NCBI GenBank assembly: GCA_034387635.1
Contig: JAOANU010000017.1
Span: 496,001 to 560,000, forward strand
DNA from: Rhodosporidiobolus odoratus
Lineage: Eukaryota; Basidiomycota; Microbotryomycetes; Sporidiobolales; Sporidiobolaceae
Length of the DNA stretch: 64,000 bases
Direction of reading: 5' to 3'
Shown here: positions 1 through 12,600 of the stretch, in pieces
Layout: each line of letters starts with the position of its first letter
Position numbering within the stretch: position 1 is the stretch's first letter
Translations under genes and position numbers: made by a program
Notes under the pieces: model-generated
Databases searched by the model: none
The model's input: the letters and a program-made list of their open reading frames with translations, nothing else
What the model was told of the DNA's origin: nothing

Positions 1-2669
1 CCTTACCTTCTTCCGCCGAGCCTCCTGTCCACTCCAGGTGCGCTTTCTTTTCTCCCTTCACACTCAATCGCTTATTGCTGTACTGATGGTGTCCCTGCAC
101 GGCCAGTGCTGGCTGCGCAGACCATCGTGCAGATCTCGAACGTCGCCTTTCAGTCCTCGAAGCGGCTCTCCTTCATAACGCACCCGACAGCGCATTCTCC
201 TCGCCCGGCGAGCATGGACGGTCCGAGACGCAGGAAGGACCAGATTCTGAGACGGAGGACGCGGCAATGACACTGGAGGACATCGGTGCGTTTGTTGCTG
301 CGATACTTACGGCTTCGAGCGTCGCTGACCTTCCCACTCTGGCATTCTCCGCACCATCGTGCACAGCCGTCAACGTGCGGGTATCGAATTCGCAAGGCCC
401 TCGTCGAACAGCTTCTGCTCGCCTCTCGTCCACTCCAGCTACTCCCTACGCCCCTCTTCCGCCCAACGCCGGCCGATCCAGGGAAATGACTTCGCTCCTT
501 GTACCTGAAATCTCCAGGCGATTTCGTGGCGTATTGGCAGACCTGTACGAAAGTATGCCGTCGCGTCCAAAGATGGACTGGCTTGTGGCGCATTACTGTT
601 CCAGCGTTTCTTGGTTTTGGGTCGGTACGTCGGGATGCCACTACCCGAATTCAACCGGAACCCAGCCTGACGCGGCACATCTTTCCGCAGCACATCATCA
701 GCCAATTTTCCTGGGCGAGTACGACGCTTTCCACCTCCTTCTGCAGGAAGGTCGACAATTCGAGATCGACCCGCTTTGGATAGCAACGCTGTTCCTCACC
801 CTAGCACATTCTGCGAACTCTCTCGACTACCTCCCTCCCGGCTCACCTTTCACCCCTTCCGAGCTCGTCGCCTACGTACCCGCTTTCTTCGAAGCCGCCC
901 GAGCAGCTCTCGATTGCGGAGATGCCTTTGGCTCAGCCAAGCTGCGCGCCGTGCAAGCTATCGTTCTTCTCGCACCTCTCTCGCTCAACTCAGGCAACCC
1001 GGTGCTAGTCGATGTACTTATTCCGTATCTGGCGGCGGGGATTAGGCTGTGTCAGCAGCTGCAGCTGGATACGCTGGGGAATGACCCGAAGAAGATGCCT
1101 TCGGATGATCCGGCGTTGCCAACAGGTTCGAGCACGTTGAAGAGGGAGATGGCAATTCGACTGTTTCAGGCCCTGTCGCATATCGACCAGGTTACCTTTC
1201 GCTGTCGACCTGTTATGCCTCTTCCCCTTGGTACGCGACCGCTATTCTCGCACATCCGTCAGAGCCCTCCGTCTACCCTCCACTCCTGGTGCTGACCCTG
1301 ACCGTGGGCTTTTCGCAGTCGATTGTAGCATGCCCGGCAACTTTTCCGACAACGACCTTCTCCCCGACGCGATCACATCGCCTCAACCGACCAATGTTCG
1401 CACTATTTCCGCCTACGAGACCCTGCGCTTCCGCGTCGGTATCATTCAGCGCCAGTATCACGACCAGATCGTCCTTGAGCCGGGTTATGACTATTCGACC
1501 GTTTTGCAGTTGGACGCAGATCTGCGGTATGGACTATCTGTTCCTCCCAGCCTCTGCGGTGACTGATCCCCTCACACACAGGTCTGTCATGGCCGAGTAT
1601 GACCTCGAACGCCCGGAACCAAACGAAACTACGACACTTTTCTGGGCAAGAATCTTCTCGCTTCAAAATTGCCACATTCGCCGCATACGATTTCACCGGC
1701 CTTGTACGTTCTTCTTTGCTGATCTTTCGCCGAGACGAGACTAATAGGTTTCTCGCCGCCAGTCATGAGTCGCGGTTATCGGGAAACGACTTTCCGCAAA
1801 TCCACTGATGCGGCGCTGGGTAGCGCACGGGTGGTACTTGAGATGCAGAAGGAGCTGGATCGGACCAACGCTCCGCTGGTCAAGGATTGGTGCGCGACGA
1901 GCTCCCTCCCTTGCGCTGCAGAAGGTCAGGATAACACACTCCCCTGCAGCTATCAACTCAACCATCTTCAGGTGGCCATCGTCTGCCTCTTCCTCGACAT
2001 CTGGCAGAACCACGATCCGGAAGGCTCAGTTCCGACAAGCGACTACCGCCTGGTCAGCGACGCCTCGCTGTGCTTCCACCGAGCGCTCAACTCCATCCGC
2101 GAGCGCGTGCGTGCCGTCGCTCGCCAGAGCCTACTCGTCATACAGTGCTTGTTCCAAGCGCTACATGCGAGGACGCCGCATGGACGGAAAGAGCCGTACG
2201 TCCATGCCCCTTTCTCCTGTCATTGTTCTCTCGCTAACCTCGTAATCTTCCACAGCTTCGCGGTTGTCCTCAAGCGCGTCTCTACCGCTGTAGCCGAGGC
2301 TGAGCGCCATGCCGCTTCCAGCCTCGCCTTTGACAATGCCGCCGCCCACTCGCAAGGCCCCGACGACGCGTCGTCGCATCCCTACTACACCCCTCAAGCG
2401 CCTCCTCCTCAATCCAATCCCATCACGGGCGACGGGCGATCTCTGCTTGTCGACACGGGTACACCGGTCTTTGCAGCGTCACCCTTTCCCGCGCCGTAAG
2501 CTAGCCCGGCTTATCTCTTCTCATCCTCTTTTGCCGGCGACTGACCTTTCCTTGGTTCACCAGTGAATCTCTCGCCGGCTCGACAGCCTCGTTCTCACCT
2601 GGCGAGCTACAGTTTGGCGACCTGCAGAGCGAGTGGGGTTTTTCGTGGATTGGTCCAGGTTTCGGGTGA
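1..2669 (+). CDS. Fungal-specific transcription factor (fungal_trans type), 5' truncated by the window
   Basis: Reconstructed exons are 1-37, 121-285, 367-624, 691-1230, 1319-1526, 1582-1703, 1748-1889, 1950-2195, 2256-2495 and 2564-2669. All junctions are GT-AG and the frame stays open to TGA, giving about 688 residues in the window. The first visible residues form a short coiled coil (DLERRLSVLEAALLHNAP), the linker that normally follows a Zn2Cys6 DNA-binding cluster. The cluster itself must lie upstream of base 1. The middle region matches the fungal transcription-factor regulatory domain: IFLGEYDAFHLLLQEG, PLWIATLFLTLAHSANS, and an ARAALDCGDAFGS...AVQAIVLLAPLSLNSG helix pair. The C-terminus is Ser/Pro-rich and ends in GFSWIGPGFG. 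It should act in the nucleus; the target genes are unknown. Its gene neighbours give no pathway hint. Confidence 0.8.
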
Positions 2670-3011
2670 AGAAGGTCAGGCAACGCGTCGCGACCCGAAA
2701 CGCACTTTTCCGTTACTTTATCACGTCTTCGCTTGAGCCGTTTTGTTCTTCACCAAGGCGTGGCGCTGCGGGATAAAAGCTGTGTCGCGTGTTCTCCAAG
2801 AGCCGTTGCAGCCGGGGCTGCTGTTCCAAGAGATCTGTCCATTTTTAGGGCTCGATTGGGTCCGAGGAGCAAAAAAAGTTGAGCCAGATTACGCGTGGGC
2901 TGGCCCAGCGACCTCTTACTCTCGCTCTCCTGCCCGCCGTTGATCACAAACCTTGCTTGCGCCGTTGACTTCGACCGACCGTGTCGATCTGGACTCCGGC
3001 CTAAGTTGATC
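2670..3011. other. Intergenic region, 342 nt
   Basis: Lies between two + strand genes, so it holds the 3' end of the transcription factor gene and the promoter and leader of the GAF gene. I see no conserved RNA, repeat or open frame that looks real. Confidence 0.5.
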
Positions 3012-5643
3012 ATGCACGCGGGTCAACAACAGCATGGTACTTCGACATTCTGCCCTCCTTCTCTTCCCTTTCCAATTGAACCTGCACCACCACCATCTCC
3101 ATCTTTCGCTGTCAACGCCAACCCTGCTGCTACCTCGTCTGTCCCTCCAACTCCTCGTAAAGCGCCTCGTAACCTCCAGCTCCTTTCCCTCAAATCCTCC
3201 TCTACGACCTCTCTCGCCGCTTCAATAGCCAAATCAGCACGCGTCGAATACAGCCCACCGATACTTAATTCGACCCTCGACATCCTACTCGTGCCTCCGC
3301 CCGCCCCGCCTTACAATCCAACTCCGCCTCTGGTCTACTGCGCTTCCATTTGTCCTCTTCATCTCAAGCCTACTCCAGCTCCTCCCGTCCCTACAGCTCA
3401 CTGGATGTTCCAATCTCAGCCCACTCGTCGTCCCAAAACCGCCGAGTCGCACGCTACGACCGGGACCAGCACCTCCAAGTCGTCCCTCGGTAGAGCCTTC
3501 GCACGGGCATTTGGAAAATCAACCTCGTCTTTCAAGACCGACTCTCGCCTATCTATCAACTCTACTGCGGCTTCGAGCAGTGTCACGGTGAATGAAGAGG
3601 TGAGGAGGGTCGGTGTTGTGGACCTCGCGAAGGAGCAGGGAAGGAAGGTTGTAGGATTCGTACGGCGCAAGTTTAGCTCAAAGACGCCGGAGGAACAGCT
3701 GCCGAAGACCTGGGCGGAGTACGAGAAGGCGTATGGGAATGTGCGTCATATTTCTGCAAGTTGTTTGATCCTTCAAGCTGACTTTCGCACTGTCTCTTTT
3801 CTTGCTCTTTCGATCCGTTCTTTCCGACCGTCAGTACGAGATCGACCTTGAAGATCCGCCTCTCCCACCTCAGCGTATAGCTGCCGACGGTGCCGAACCT
3901 ACTCCCTTTCAGCAGCGGTTCTTCGTTGCGCCTCGACCACCCAACGAGAAGGAACGCCAAAACGTCGTTGCGGCCCTCGATCTCTTCGGATCTCGCGAGA
4001 AGGCAGCGCAGAATGCCTTCCAGGCGGCTCTCGACGTCTCTGCTCCCTCCGCCTTCCCTACCTCCGCCGCTACGCTCCCTTCCTCCAGCACGTCTTCAAC
4101 CGTGTCAAGCTGCCTTACCCCCTCCGAGACGTCCTTGTCGCGTCGAACCTCTTCCTCCGGCTATTCGATCACCTCTGCCGCTACCTCGGTCGCTTCGGCT
4201 CCTTCCTCTTCCTCTCCCCTCGATGTTGTCCAGAGCGTTCAGCAGCATCCTGTCTTCCGCCAGATCGTTGCCCGCGCGAAGGATGTCTTCCAGACTCGCG
4301 TTGGTCTCCTGACCATCCTGGACGACGAGCAACAGCTCTTCATCGCTGCCACGCAGGGCATGCCCGAAGGTGTCGACAGCATGCCGAGGAACGCGTCGTT
4401 CTGCTCTCACGCCATCCTCGACGAGGAGCGCGGATTGGCAGTTCTGAACTCTGTGGAGGATTGGAGGTTCAACAACAATGCTCCTACCGCTATGCTCGGA
4501 GCGAGGTTCTACGCTGTATGTCCCCTTCTTCTCCCCGATTCCTCTTCTTGCCGTTCCTTCTCTTACTCTTCCTTCTGCAATCGCAGGGCGTCCCCATCAT
4601 GGCTCGGGCGGGACCAAACGACCCTGCTGTCGCTATCGGTACGCTATGCGTGCTCGACGACAAGCCGAGGGACGAGTTTACGGAAGCTCACCGCCGAGTG
4701 CTGTAAGTTGGTTTCGCCCAAGCTTCCCCTAACCACGCGAACAAGACTGACCTCATACCTTTATAGGCGCGACTTCGCCAAGCAGGCTTCGAATGCCATC
4801 GAGGCGTGGGTGCAAGAACGCATGACCTTGAAGCTCGCCCGCCTACACAACTTCCCTGCTGGCAAACCCGGATTGATGAGCCCTCCTTCTATCTCGACCG
4901 GCCTTCTCACCCCGCCTCCTTCCGCCGGTCGCGCCTCGTCAGTCGCTTCCCGTCGCCCAAGTACCGCCCCTGGACCTCCCACCTCTCCTCTTCCCGCTAC
5001 TCCGCCCGCATCCCTGCACCGATTCGAATCTCGCTCCATCGCCTCTCATTCCCGTCAGGGCTCTGATGCCGAGTCGGTCGCCTCTTCGGTTCCTCCGAGC
5101 CAGTTCGTCCAGCCTCGTCTACCTACCGCGACCTCTCTCCGCGTCACGACCGAAGCCCCCGTCTCTGCTCTACCTCGCGAGGTGCAAAAGACCTTCGACA
5201 CGGCGGTCAAGATGCTCGCCAAGGCGCTCAACCTCGAACTCGTCTACCTCGCGGCGCTCGAACTCTCTGCCCTCGAAACCCCAACTTCGACCGACAGCGA
5301 CAAGCTCCGTATCCTTTCCTCCCATGGCCTTCCCACTGCTCCCCCTTCCTTCGACCCCGCCCTTCACCTCAAAGCTCTCCGCGCCCCCGAAGGTGGTCTC
5401 ATCTACCGCAACACCCACTTCGGCCCCGCCGCTTCCAACCTCACCTACGCCGCCGGCCTCCTTATTCCGATCCTCGAAGTTAGGAGGATGGGTTTCTGCC
5501 TTTGCGGGTACACTCGAAAGGAGGGCCGCGACTTTGTTCAACGCGACTTGACTTACTTTGTCAAGTTTGCTGAAGGACTTGAGTCGGCTTGCATCAAGGC
5601 GAGCAAGGCGGGGGCTGGGCAGGTTGCGACGAGGATGGTTTGA
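3012..5643 (+). CDS. Tandem GAF-domain protein
   Basis: Four exons, 3012-3740, 3835-4515, 4587-4702 and 4767-5643, encode 800 residues. The N-terminal third is Pro/Ser/Thr-rich and probably disordered. A classical GAF domain follows, roughly residues 375-520: a VFQTRVGLLTILDDE strand, an FCSHAIL motif, VLNSVEDWRFNNNA, then FYAGVPI and AIGTLCVLDDKPR. This arrangement is typical of stand-alone GAF sensors. After a Ser/Pro linker the last 150 residues resemble a second, more diverged GAF fold (LELVYLAALELS..., YAAGLLIPILEVRRMGFCLCGYTR). No kinase, cyclase or phosphodiesterase domain is present. It is probably a cytosolic ligand- or redox-sensing or scaffold protein; ligand and partner cannot be told from sequence. 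The start is the first ATG of the open exon after an upstream stretch without exon character. Confidence 0.85.
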
Positions 5644-5978
5644 GACGACGCAGGGTTTTCTGTCCAGGTCTTGACTGGGTGTACAGGGTCTTCTTCTCGA
5701 CTACAAGAGCTTGCTGTACGCGGCACTACGGCCCCCTCCAGCATCGTTTTATGCCTCTACGCGGTCCATTCACTTTTCTTCGTTCTTTTCGTCCTTGTCG
5801 TTCTTCGTCTTTTCCCCTCCCGCTTTGTAGCTACCTATCATATCGAGGAACTCGCATTTGCAACTGGAATGTACTGTATGAGCACTCGACGCTACCAATG
5901 ATCGTCGTCCGCACGGTGTACTGCTCCGTCGCTATCTTCAGCTTTTTCCCTCTCGCCGTTTGGAATCGTCCGCTCAAT
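5644..5978. other. Intergenic region, 335 nt
   Basis: Same-strand spacer between the GAF gene and the Zn2Cys6 gene. It is T/C-rich, as expected for a 3' UTR followed by a promoter. No further feature was found. Confidence 0.45.
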
Positions 5979-8900
5979 ATGTCGGAAGTGGCGGTACTGC
6001 CGACTCGCAGTGCTCGTAGCTGTACCGAGGTGAGCGCTTCTTCCTTGCGCCAGTCTCTGTCGTGCTGCTGACCTGTTCCCCACCCTGCTCGATCAAACAG
6101 TGTTCACGCAGGAAAACAGCTTGCGATAGGTGCGCGCAACTCGCACAGCCGAGGACGCAACGTCTCTGACCACCTGCCCCTCAGGAATATTCCCTGCGGC
6201 GCCTGCTCGAAGCGCGGTTCCGCCTCGACTTGTTCGGCGGCACCCTCGAAGCGGAGGAAACCCAAGTGCGGCTGTACAGTTCTCTCTCGCCGCTCGCACA
6301 GGTCGTTGACTGTGGACTGTACAGCGTGAATCCTGCCCACGAGCTGAGCCAGCGTCAAGAAGCCGCTTTATCGGAAATCCGTCTTTTCCGCACCACTTTG
6401 GATTCTCTTCGGGCCCGCCTCCCCGGTCTCGAACACTACGTCGCCAATGCCACACTCGACTATGGACAAGACTCGGAGCTGGATGCGGTGGTCAAGGCGT
6501 TTGGGGATCCGATGACGGAGTTGAGCAGCTTGAGAGAGGAGGAAGATGAAACACCGTCGTCTTCGAGCCGAGCCATGGCAGGAGCGTCCATGAGCCGGAG
6601 GACGTCCTCGTCGGCAGTGGACCCGGAGGGGAAGGCGAATGGAGCGGAGCCGCCTCGCAAGAAGACTCGACTGTCGGAACCGAAGAAGGAAGAAAATCAG
6701 CAGGAGCATGCAGTCGAAGCTGCAGTCGACCTCGAGTTCTACACTTTGGGGAGGCCTCGAAAGTGGACGGACTCGAACATGCAGGCGGCCGCCGCCCTGG
6801 TCGAGGATGGAAATGACCCTCCTTCTTCACCAAGACACAAACTCGCCGTTCTGCCTCCCGAGCCCCAAGCGGAATCGCCCGTCTCTCGCTTTCCGACGGG
6901 AGAGTCGCTCTTAACGGCGGCTCCGGAGCTGGCCGTCGAACAGGCACTAATCCATGTTGGACTAGAGCAGTATGGTTTCCATGTAAGTTGCGCTGCCATG
7001 TTCCTTCCGCCTTCTCCCCTCAAGCTGACCAAGGTCTCCTTCTGTAGCACGCTGTCGTACACCTGCCAACATTCCGATGTCAGCTTGCTGCTTTTCATGA
7101 CCTTGGAGAAGACCGCTTCGGCCGTGCGTCCCTGGCATGGCTGAGCCAGTACTTTGCGATTCTCGCAATCAGTGCAAAGCTCATTCCCCGCGAGGAGACC
7201 GCAGCGATCGGATGGACTGACGACGGGATGTTCAAGGCGGCGAGCGACTGGTCAGTCCTGTTCTGTATTTCCTACGGAATATCGCTTCCTCACCCAATCC
7301 TCATTATGCAGGTTTGACTGCTCCATAGCCTGCCTGTATCGCTTCAACTTTCTGCAAGTGCACGACTGTGAGCCATTCTACCTTCCTTTGCGCACTCCCT
7401 CACTGCTGATGTCCAGACCAACAGTCTCCGCCCTCCAAGCGATTTCTCTTCTCGTACTCTCTGGCCGTGATGCAGGCTCCGCCACCCTCATCGCTTCGCT
7501 CCTTTACTCCGGGCTTTCCATCGCACAAGATATGGGTCTCAGCCGCCTCCCCTCCGACGCCCAATGGGACGCACTCATGAAAGGCAAACCCACTCGTCTT
7601 CGCGCGAAGAGCCTCATTGACCGCGAGATCCGAAAGAGGGTCTTGTGGGCTCTTGTGCACTCGGAGTGGTTCGCCATCCCTTTCAAGGGGTACTCGTCTA
7701 TGGCAAAGGCGCAGGTAATGACGCCGTTGCCGCTGAATGCAACGGACGAGTGAGGCTCACTCTGACCGTTCTCGTTCCTGGTCCAAGCTGATACCCTTAC
7801 TGTTTCGCAGAGATCTCGCAACGGGGCAACTCGTCAATCGACCGCGAGACGAATACACTGTCGCTTCCTGGCTTCTGGGTTGTGCGTCTTTTCCCCTTCC
7901 GTACCTATCTACCGCTTATCCCCCTTTCTCACAGACGTCGAGATCGGCCGTTCCATGCTGCTGGCGTTTGAGCATGCGACTTCAGAAAAGTCTACGGCAG
8001 CGCAAGCCTACAATTCTTTCCTCGAGGCGGATAAGCAGCTCGAAGCCGTTTTGCAGAATCTACCAAAGTGGCTCAGAAAGGGAGAAGACACTGCAGGTCT
8101 GCCAGCGAATGCAGAGGTACGTATCTCTCCTGGATGACTTGTAAACGATGCTGACAGAGTAATTGACGCCTCATAGATCATCCGCTCGACCTTCCTCATC
8201 TCCGTCAATCATAAAATACTCTCGATTCATCGTCCTTTCCTCGCTAAACCCTCTCGAGGTCCGTCCTACCTCGAGTACTACTTGCTCCGCGCCTAGCTGA
8301 CTCTTGCTCGATTTCTGCAGCCACCACGCACGCCTTCGCCCGCCGGCGCGTCATTGAAGCCGCGCGGGCGATAGCGCGCGAAGCACTTCTTGTACCGACC
8401 AACCGAATCTGGACATGCATCTATCACGTCTCAGTCGGCCTCTTCTCCCTCACCCTCGAGTTGTATGATCAGCTCAAAGTGCCAACACCGGACAATGAAG
8501 CGATCAGAGCCGAAATCGAAGCTGCGTTGCCAATGCTGGAAGGGCTGAAGGACGTCAGTGCGATAGCGGAGAGGGGGTTGAGACTGGTCCTGCCCCTGCT
8601 GGAAGATGAGAGGAAGTTGAGGGAGGAAGGCGGAGTCTTCAAGGATAAGAAGAAGGTACGCTCGCTCTTCCGCTTCTCCAGCAGAGGCTCAGAGGATCAC
8701 CTGACTAGGTAAACGTGTCAACAGGGGAAGAAGATTGCAGGACCTCTACCCCGTCTCGACCTTCCCAACTCAGCCACATCTACCGGCCTTCCCTCGCCCT
8801 CCAGCCACGCCTTCTCTCCCGCCACTGCCCAGCCCATACTTCCAGTGGAGGCTGGGGCGTACGACCCCTCTTCCTTCCCCTTCGCCTCGGTTCCTCGCCC

Positions 8901-9351
8901 TCCTTCCCACCCCTATCTCCCACCACTAGGCTACCCGCTCCCGCCCTGGCTCTACAATGAACAGTTCCTCCACTCTCAACTAAGCGGTCTCGATGGTGCT
9001 GGCTCTCCCTCCTCCTCCTCCGCCGCCGCTACACTGGCCGAATCTAATCACTTGCCTGCCTCATCTCCCGGGGTGGGGAACTTTCCTGTAAACGCCTTTG
9101 CTGGAGGCTATCCCGGCTTTGGCGGCGTTGGGTTCAGCGTACCGACAGGCCCAGGAGGACCGGCCGTGGGCTGGGGAATCCCACCTCCGCCTTTCATGGG
9201 TGGCGGTGGCGCGCCAGGAGGGATTCCGGGAATGGGGTGGGAGTGGATGATAGGCGCTGCGGCGGGGGGCTCGGCGATGGAGCGTACCGCAAGCGGCGGA
9301 GAGGGGCAGGGAGGGGTGGGCGAGGGAGAGGGAGCGGGAGGTACGGGTTGA
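5979..9351 (+). CDS. Zn2Cys6 fungal transcription factor, complete
   Basis: Twelve exons were rebuilt: 5979-6029, 6101-6129, 6185-6265, 6325-6982, 7048-7250, 7312-7367, 7425-7749, 7811-7878, 7935-8116, 8177-8258, 8321-8655 and 8725-9351. They total 898 residues. The zinc cluster is spread over the first three exons and reads CTECSRRKTACDR then NIPCGACSKRGSASTC. All six cysteines of the C-x2-C-x6-C-x6-C-x2-C-x8-C pattern are present only after both introns are removed, which strongly supports the model. A coiled coil follows (RQEAALSEIRLFRTTLDSL), then an acidic Ser-rich linker. The fungal_trans regulatory domain (about residues 250-620) includes HAVVHLPTF, SALQAISLLVLSG and GLSIAQDMGLSRL. The C-terminus is Pro/Gly-rich. 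It is a nuclear DNA-binding regulator; the target is not inferable. Confidence 0.92.
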
Positions 9352-9654
9352 AAAGACTCGAGGGGAATCGTCGGGTTTGCTGCCCGATCGTGTTCGTTTC
9401 AGGCTGTAGGCTTTGCGCTTAGGTTGTATGCGGTACGTCGACTCACTGGAAGGGAACGATTCCGGTAGTTTCCGTTTCGCTCTCGCCTGAATGAGAGATG
9501 CCAGAAACAGCATGCGCAAGCGAAGAAAAGTTGTATGAGTCTACAATTGGAAAGGAACAACAAAGGCTATGAACATTTTTCCGTTTTTCCGACTCCTTAT
9601 TGCGCTACTGTAGAGCGCCAGCGCCCTACTCGAGTCACCGCTAGCCGTCTTGGT
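9352..9654. other. Convergent 3' intergenic region
   Basis: About 300 nt between the stop codons of the Zn2Cys6 gene (+) and the hydrolase gene (-). It must contain both 3' UTRs and polyadenylation signals. Nothing else was recognised. Confidence 0.4.
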
Positions 9655-12600
9655 TCAACCGTAGAGTAACTCCAGGCACTTCCTCACGCCATCTAGGTCT
9701 CCAAGCTGCGAGGGTGAGATGGGACGAGGGCAAGAACAGGCGAACAGGCGAACAGGCGAACAGGCGAACGTCAGCACAGAAACGATCAGACAAGATACGC
9801 AGACTTGATGAGAGAAGCAGGGTGAAAAAGGAGAGAAAAGAGCAAAGAGACTCTCGGACTTACCAAACTAACATGCCCGTTCTGACTCTCGACCACTCCT
9901 TTGAGATGCTCCTGCCACTTCCCATGATCCCTCCCACGTTTCCCACCCCAAACCTCGGGATCTCCCGGTAACCTAGTCGCCGTCTCAAACAAGACAATCC
10001 CATCCCCTTCACCCCAGAGGAGACGGTCGTAGCCTTCTGTGATGATGGTTGAGGCGGAGGTGGAGAGGACTCCTCGGACGGTGGGGGTGGAGCGGCTGGA
10101 GAGGATTGCGATTGGGGGATAGTGGGCGGAGAGGGACGGGCGGTAATTGGCTTGGAGGGAGTGGTGGAACTGCAGATGAGAGCGAGGTGAGGTAAGGGCA
10201 GCGTCGAGGAGAGAAGACGACGTCAATACTCAGGGAGGGACAGAGAAAGTGCAAGGAAAAGAAGGATAAGCAAGGCATGAAAAGACGAGGACGAGACGAA
10301 CCTGTTCCGCCCTCCCTAAACTCCTTTCCAGATACCTCCTCACCGTATCCTCCTCCTTAGCCTGCCTAGCCAACCTCTTCTCTTCCTCTCTCAATTGCCT
10401 CGAGACGACCTCAACCCCCCCTTTCCCTCCTCCTCCTTCACCGCCTTCAACACCACCACTCGCAAGCTTATCCAACCTGGCTTCGAGAGCTCGTACACCA
10501 GACGCAGCTGCACCGATAGGAGAGGCAGGACTGGCTGGCGAGAGGAAAGAAGGAAGTACAGGTCGCTCGCCTAGATTACCGGGAATGGGAGCGATGGGAG
10601 GGAGAGAATCTTCCACTCCCTCCTCTTCAGATTCGTCACTGTGCCGTTCCGTCGATCCCTGCCTAGGTCGTTGTGACTCGCCATGCTCCCGATTGTGAGA
10701 CTGATCGAGCTTGACGGTCGTCGTCGTCGTTGTCAACCTCGACTGCCTCTCAACATCTGACGATTTCGTGATCCTTCTTCTCCCACCTTGTCTCTCTTCG
10801 CCCTCGCCCTCGTCCACCGCTTCTCTCTCCCTTCCTTCCCCATCCTCCTCCCTAATTTCCTCTCTCCTCCTCAAATCCATCCCCACCGTAACCGGACTCA
10901 AGCCACACCTAGCCCAACTGCTCGGTTCGAAAAAATCCACACGAATACTCTCTCCAGAAGGGGTTTCGAAGCATCCGTTCAGGAGGGTTTGGAGGCACGG
11001 ACGGTTGGTTTCGGGGTCTAGGTTGGTGGAGGGGGGGACGGGGATTGGGGAGGGCGGGCGGGAGGTGGAGGGGGTGCTTGGGGGGTGAGGTCGAGGTCGA
11101 GGCTGAGAGAGGGACTGAGATGTTTGGTCAAGAGGGTGAGAGGAGGAGGAGGAGGCTGAGGTTGAGTAGTTTGAAGTCGAGGAGGATTCGCGAGAACGGG
11201 TCGAAGGGAAAGAGGGGGAGGAAGAAGGTTTGCGGGTCGTGAAAGTCCTGTGATTAGACATGGAGGAGGAGGAAGAGGGTTGACGAGATCGACCTTGTGG
11301 TGGTAGAGTCGACGAGTCGCGGACGGTACCGACAGGTGGTGCGAGGGTTTCCTTTGCTTCCTGCCTCACTTCCCCATGCTCTTGCACAATAACCTCTTCA
11401 CTCTCTCGCTCCTCCTCCCCTTGCCCCTCCTCCTCTTCCTCTTCAACAGACCGAACCGGACCCCTCCCCACCCCCCTCGGCAAAAAGTAAAACGAACTCC
11501 TCCAACTAAACACAGTATGCGGACTTCCCACATTCGGATTCCTCGGCACCGCTCCTCCAAGTTTGAGAGCGCCGAGAACGTTGACGCAACCTTGAAAGGG
11601 CGTTCCGGCAAAGATGATACCTCGGATTATGGTGGGGTCGGCGGCGAGGGAGAGGGCGTGAAGGAGGACTAGACCGCCCATCTGTCGGATAAAAGGGCGT
11701 GATCAATACCCCCAATCAGTACGAGCGCGAGAACAGGTGGTGATGGTCCCTGGGACTCACGGAATGAGCAATCACGGTCGCTCCTACACCTTTCCCCCCT
11801 TCCCCTTCACCCCTCTTCGCGCTTTCTTCCTTCAACCTGACCAGAAACTCGAGCAACTTGGCCGAAGAAAGCTCGAGAGACCGTCTCCAATCGTAGCCGA
11901 AGGAGTGAAACTTGACTGGGGGTTTGAGAGGGTCGATGGAGGGGATGGAGGAGGAGAAGGGGGAGAAGGTAGATGTAGCGGAGGGGTGTGAGGGAGGCTG
12001 GAGAGATTTGAGTTTTTCCCTGCGCACAAGAGTAGAACCAGGAGAGAAGCGAGTCAGGCGTGAGGGGCAGTGTTAGGAGGCGAACAGGGAGGAGGAGGAC
12101 CGAACCGAGATGTCGAAAGGGAAAGCGGAAAACTAACTTGAGTCTCTTTCCCAAATCCACTACCCCAGCGACTTGACACAGCATCTTTCCAGGCACGACC
12201 GTTTCCTCACTCCTCATCTCGTCCTCATCCTCCAACCCCAAACCCAAATCGGCCTTCCTAATCCCGAACCCAATCCTGAGAGTCGCCCAGACTCTTCGAC
12301 CGGTGTGAGCGTCTCGGAGGACAGAGCCGCGAAATCCGCCGAGCATGATGACGTTACCGCACAGACGATCGAAAGGGTCGTTTGAGGGAGTGGAAGAACA
12401 GGAGGGGAAGGAGGGTTTGAAGGGACTGCTGCTGTTTGAGGGAGGTGGACCCGCCGCCGAAGGATCCGAAGCAGAGACCCGGCGATTGAGTAATCCTGAT
12501 TTGGGCGTCTGAGGCGGAGGAGGGGATGACGGAGGTGGAGAAGAAGGTAACGGGGGCGAGTTGATGGGCGAGTCGTCTGCATCGCTGTCTTCGTCGGCTC

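Noticed and set aside
9786..9863. C-terminal tail VSPRVSLLFSLLFHPASLIK of the hydrolase
   Set aside because: It starts with a GTAAGT donor and reads through an intron; the spliced ending fits the family better.
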